Assembly: GCF_001404985.1 (NCBI RefSeq)
Contig: NZ_JRLF01000007.1
Span: 212,344-276,343 of the forward strand
Direction of reading: 5' to 3'
DNA: 64,000 nucleotides
From: Flavobacterium aquidurense
GTDB lineage: Bacteria; Bacteroidota; Bacteroidia; Flavobacteriales; Flavobacteriaceae
In this document: one piece after another, positions 61,580 to 64,000 of the stretch
Numbering within the stretch: the first letter of the stretch is position 1
Layout: every line of letters begins with the position of its first letter
Made by a program: the position numbers and the translations under genes
The notes under the pieces: generated by a model
Told to the model about the DNA's origin: nothing
Database searches by the model: none
Seen by the model: only the letters and a program-made list of their open reading frames with translations

Positions 61580-62365
61580 ATGATACAGTTAATCTACGAC
61601 GGAACTTATGAAGGCTGGCTTACAGCTGTATTTGAAATTTATGAATATAAATTTGAAGATGTTGTTTTTGCCAAAAATGAAGCTTCTGCAGCTTTGCTTT
61701 TTTCAACACATCATAATGTAAGGACAGATATAGAAAAAGCAAATAGGGTTTTAATGGGATTAAAAAAACGTCTTTCGGCAGGAGGATTCTCAGATTTTTA
61801 TAAAGCTTTTTTTTCTGATATGGATGATATCGAACAAATCATGTTTCAATTTGCTAAATATGCATTAGCAAGTTCAAAAAACATTGAAGAAGATTTTAGC
61901 AACAGCACAGTTTGGGATCTTAGAAAAGCAACAAGAATGACCAGAAGAGAAGCACATCGAATGGAAGCTTTTGTGCGATTTAAACTCACTAAGGACAAAT
62001 TGTATTATGCCATTGTTGAGCCGGATTGTAATGTTTTGCCCATTATCGAAAACCATTTTAAAAAACGTTATGCAGACCAACGTTGGTTAATTTATGATTC
62101 AAAACGTAAATATGGTATTTATTATGATCTTGAAAATGTTTCAACAATAGAATTGCAATTTAATGCTGAATCTAATTCTTCTAAGTTTTTAGCCGAAATA
62201 TGCGATGAACAAGAAGAGTTTTTTCAGAATCTTTGGCGTTGTTTCTTTAAAAGCGTAAATATTGAATCCAGAAAAAATATGAAACTTCATATGCAGCATA
62301 TGCCAAAACGATATTGGAAAAATTTGACAGAGAAAATTCCGGATTTAAAAAACAGAAAAAGCTAG
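61580..62365 (+). CDS. DUF4130 (TIGR03915) putative DNA metabolism protein
   Basis: A 261-residue soluble protein of the TIGR03915/DUF4130 family: MIQLIYDGTYEGWLTAVFE at the N-terminus, the VWDLRKATRMTRREAHRMEAFVRF segment near 110-133, YYAIVEPDCNVLPIIENHFKKRYADQRWLIYD near 150-180, and the C-terminal LHMQHMPKRYWKNLTE. In many proteobacteria this domain is fused to a UdgX uracil-DNA glycosylase; here it is free-standing and no glycosylase is in the window. Co-operonic with the radical SAM gene. Function unknown. Confidence 0.92.
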   Translation: MIQLIYDGTYEGWLTAVFEIYEYKFEDVVFAKNEASAALLFSTHHNVRTDIEKANRVLMGLKKRLSAGGFSDFYKAFFSDMDDIEQIMFQFAKYALASSKNIEEDFSNSTVWDLRKATRMTRREAHRMEAFVRFKLTKDKLYYAIVEPDCNVLPIIENHFKKRYADQRWLIYDSKRKYGIYYDLENVSTIELQFNAESNSSKFLAEICDEQEEFFQNLWRCFFKSVNIESRKNMKLHMQHMPKRYWKNLTEKIPDLKNRKS

Positions 62366-62423
62366 TGGCATTTTAGATGTTTCAAATTTACAGATTAGAT
62401 TTTATTAATTGTAAGAAAAGTTG

Positions 62424-62431
62424 TATTTTTG
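62424..62431 (+). promoter_or_regulatory. Promoter-like TATTTTTG in the gap before the IS
   Basis: Matches TAnnTTTG in the 190-base gap 62366-62556, which holds no gene. No properly spaced -33 box is seen. It could have served a gene now separated from it by the insertion. Confidence 0.25.
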
Positions 62432-62556
62432 TCAGGATTGCAAAATATAACGTTTGTTTATGGCAAACTGAAAAAGATAAACTCGAATATTCAGAAAATA
62501 TTCTAAATATAAATAGCATTTGATCATCCTACTATAAATTAAAAAGAGACTTGTTT

Positions 62557-62581
62557 TGAACTGCCCCCAAAAAGTTAGACA
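62557..62581 (+). repeat. Left terminal inverted repeat of the IS
   Basis: Pairs with 63976-64000. Begins TG and contains CTGCCCCCAAAAAGTTAGACA. Confidence 0.8.
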
Positions 62582-62599
62582 CTATTTGGGGGCATTTTT

Positions 62600-63133
62600 A
62601 TGGAAAGAAAAGTCAAGTACAATTGTGAATTTAAACTTCGTTGTGTAGAAGAAGTTATAAAAAGACATAACTCGGTTAAAGGCACAGCTAGAGCAAACAA
62701 CATAGCCGAAAGCAACCTTACATGCTGGATTAGCCGCTATAATGAATTTGGAATTGAAGGTCTTTTACCAAGGCAAAAAAATAAAGTTTATACTGCAGAC
62801 TTTAAATTAAAAGTGATACAAACCATTGAAAATAAGTCTTTATCTTTGGATGAAGCCTGCTTGATTTTCAAAATTCCAGCGCAGTCAACCATAATAAGCT
62901 GGCAAAGAAAATATGCAAAAGATGATTTGGCAGGTTTAGAACTTAAATCACGTGGTAGACCAGCAGTTATGAATTTTAAGAGAAAGCAACGAAAAACAGA
63001 CAAACCTTTAACCAGGGAAGAGGAACTCTTAAAGGAGTTAGAGTACCTGCGCGCTGAGAACGAAATTCTAAAAAAGTTCAACGCCTTAGTTCAAGCCGAG
63101 CAAGCCAATCAAAACAAAAAGCTCAAACCATAA
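62600..63133 (+). CDS. IS3 transposase OrfA (DNA-binding part)
   Basis: A 177-residue protein with two helix-turn-helix units (YNCEFKLRCVEEVIKRHNS and VKGTARANNIAESNLTCWISRY, then a second IS150-type HTH around 60-100) and a C-terminal leucine-zipper-like stretch (LKELEYLRAENEIL). At 63070-63076 the sequence A-AAA-AAG in the orfA frame is a perfect -1 slippery heptamer. Ribosomes that do not slip end at the TAA 63131-63133; slippage gives the OrfAB fusion. Confidence 0.92.
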   Translation: MERKVKYNCEFKLRCVEEVIKRHNSVKGTARANNIAESNLTCWISRYNEFGIEGLLPRQKNKVYTADFKLKVIQTIENKSLSLDEACLIFKIPAQSTIISWQRKYAKDDLAGLELKSRGRPAVMNFKRKQRKTDKPLTREEELLKELEYLRAENEILKKFNALVQAEQANQNKKLKP

Positions 63134-63966
63134 TAGAATTAAGGCATAAGTATGATTTAGATCTTTTACTAAATTGTATGAACATGGTTAGAAGTACGTA
63201 TTATTACTATGAAAAGAAAGGTCAGGTAATCGATAAATATCAAGAGATAAAAGATTTAATTAAACAGATTTACAATTATCATAAGGGTAGATTAGGATAC
63301 AGACGTATTACTCTATTACTCAAAAAAGAGGGGATTTTAATTAATCACAAAACAGTACTTCGATTGATGAAATTTTTAGGATTAAAAAGTTTAATCAGAA
63401 TCAAGAAGTACAGATCGTATAAAGGAGAGCACGGAAAGATAGCTCCTAACCTGCTACAGCGCAATTTTAAGGCCGATATACCTAACCAGAAATGGGCAAC
63501 CGATGTGACTGAATTTAATATTTCTGGCAATAAATTGTATCTATCGTCGATAATCGATCTGTTTAATGGAGAGATAATTAGCTATGAATTATCGCAAAGA
63601 CCAGTGTTTAGTCAAGTTTTAAATATGCTTGAAAAAGCATTTAAAAAAATACCCGATAACACTAATCTGACTCTGCATTCTGACCAAGGATGGCAGTATC
63701 AAATGGCACAATATCAGTATTTATTAAAGAAAAAAGGAATTATGCAGAGCATGTCCAGAAAAGGTAATTGTCTTGATAATGCGATAATTGAAAACTTCTT
63801 TGGAATATTAAAATCAGAGTTGTTTTATCTTAAAAAATACACTTCCATTAATCAATTGAAACAAGAGATTATTGAGTATATAAATTATTATAATAATGAC
63901 AGAATTAAACTTAATCTAAAAGGAATGAGCCCGATACAATATCGAGCTCATTATTATAAAACTTAA
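63076..63966 (+). CDS. IS3 transposase OrfB (DDE catalytic part)
   Basis: The -1 frame is open from the slippery site at 63070-63076 to the stop at 63964-63966, giving 296 codons and an OrfAB fusion of about 455 residues. If initiated separately, the first good ATG is 63178 (262 residues). The rve/DDE domain has aspartate in KWATDVTEF, aspartate in LHSDQGWQYQ and glutamate in NAIIENFFGILKSE, with the spacing expected for D-D-35-E. All catalytic residues are intact. Confidence 0.93.
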   Translation, partial: VQRLSSSRASQSKQKAQTIIELRHKYDLDLLLNCMNMVRSTYYYYEKKGQVIDKYQEIKDLIKQIYNYHKGRLGYRRITLLLKKEGILINHKTVLRLMKFLGLKSLIRIKKYRSYKGEHGKIAPNLLQRNFKADIPNQKWATDVTEFNISGNKLYLSSIIDLFNGEIISYELSQRPVFSQVLNMLEKAFKKIPDNTNLTLHSDQGWQYQMAQYQYLLKKKGIMQSMSRKGNCLDNAIIENFFGILKSELFYLKKYTSINQLKQEIIEYINYYNNDRIKLNLKGMSPIQYRAHYYKT

Positions 63967-63975
63967 TTATTAATT

Positions 63976-64000
63976 TGTCTAAACTTTTGGGTGCAGTCTA
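63976..64000 (-). repeat. Right terminal inverted repeat of the IS
   Basis: Complement of the left end; truncated or ending at the window edge. Confidence 0.75.

Larger units (their letters stand above)
62557..64000 (+). mobile_element. IS3-family insertion sequence (IS150-like)
   Basis: A 1.44-kb element with terminal inverted repeats at 62557-62581 and 63976-64000, matching at 20 of 25 positions, both including GACTGC/CCCAAAA-type sequence. Two overlapping reading frames encode orfA and orfB in -1 relation. Just inside the left end a GC-rich hairpin (62562-62571 with 62585-62594, TGCCCCCAAA and complement) precedes the orfA start and could block outside transcription. The right end coincides with the window edge, so the last bases and the target-site duplication cannot be checked. 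Confidence 0.9.

Noticed and set aside
62366..62556. Small gene starting at ATG 62460
   Set aside because: The frame stops after three codons, and other frames are short and without motif.
62600..63966. Transposase broken by a frameshift
   Set aside because: The frame change is the programmed -1 type at A-AAA-AAG, and both frames are otherwise intact.

Overview
The window looks like a chromosomal segment of a low-GC Bacteroidetes bacterium, most likely Flavobacterium or a close relative. The evidence is the AT-rich sequence, the SusC/SusD pair, family combinations typical of Flavobacteriia (WbqC, DUF5683, DUF2807, DUF2339/DUF3999), weak or absent Shine-Dalgarno sequences, and promoter -7 boxes of the Bacteroidetes form TAnnTTTG. 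No rRNA, CRISPR array or prophage is visible. One tRNA (Pro, UGG) and one complete or nearly complete IS3-family element are present.

Layout. 0.1-9.4 kb is a minus-strand housekeeping block: a GT2 glycosyltransferase overlapping an ECF sigma factor, a paiAB-like acetyltransferase/FMN-binding pair, murB, a Tat-targeted HisC-like aminotransferase, a GT4 glycosyltransferase, DUF2461, a rhodanese-thioredoxin lipoprotein and recF. 9.8-16.1 kb is a plus-strand run: a membrane-anchored TPR protein, ribH, mutL, two rhomboids and an endonuclease/exonuclease/phosphatase protein. 16.1-25.9 kb returns to the minus strand: parA-parB-DUF5683-dapB-lepB-WbqC, then the DUF2339/DUF3999 pair and an RlpA-like protein. 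26.0-27.6 kb holds tRNA-Pro with two decayed tandem tRNA/terminator copies, and trxB. 27.7-32.0 kb is a PadR-PspC-DUF2807-DUF2807 envelope-stress-like operon plus a DUF4870 protein.

32.9-40.7 kb is a copper-handling island on the minus strand: a tiny CC-motif secreted peptide, a multicopper oxidase fused to a CopB-like barrel segment, a Cu+ P-type ATPase, an HMA-AraC fusion regulator, a DUF3347 protein and a Cys/His-rich secreted protein. 40.9-43.0 kb is a divergent AraC/MFS pair. 43.7-50.3 kb is a polysaccharide-utilisation-type trio (SusC, SusD, and a FN3 plus beta-helix surface lipoprotein) without any enzyme gene in the window; a LacI-like palindrome abuts its likely -7 box.

50.4-60.1 kb is an accessory, regulator-rich stretch: pentapeptide protein, AraC with DUF6642, zinc-ribbon protein, Crp with SMR transporter, MocR divergent from a TonB receptor, and AraC with an iron/siderophore-type flavoreductase. 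60.3-62.4 kb encodes a radical-SAM plus DUF4130 pair of unknown biochemistry linked in other genomes to DNA repair; I regard it as the best candidate for an undescribed system. 62.56-64.0 kb is an IS3-family element (IS150-like) with an A-AAA-AAG frameshift signal.

A second layer runs through the intergenic gaps: at least seven families of palindromic repeats, some nested inside one another, that look like REP/MITE-type dispersed elements. Function statements are family-level reading of the translations; no database search was possible.
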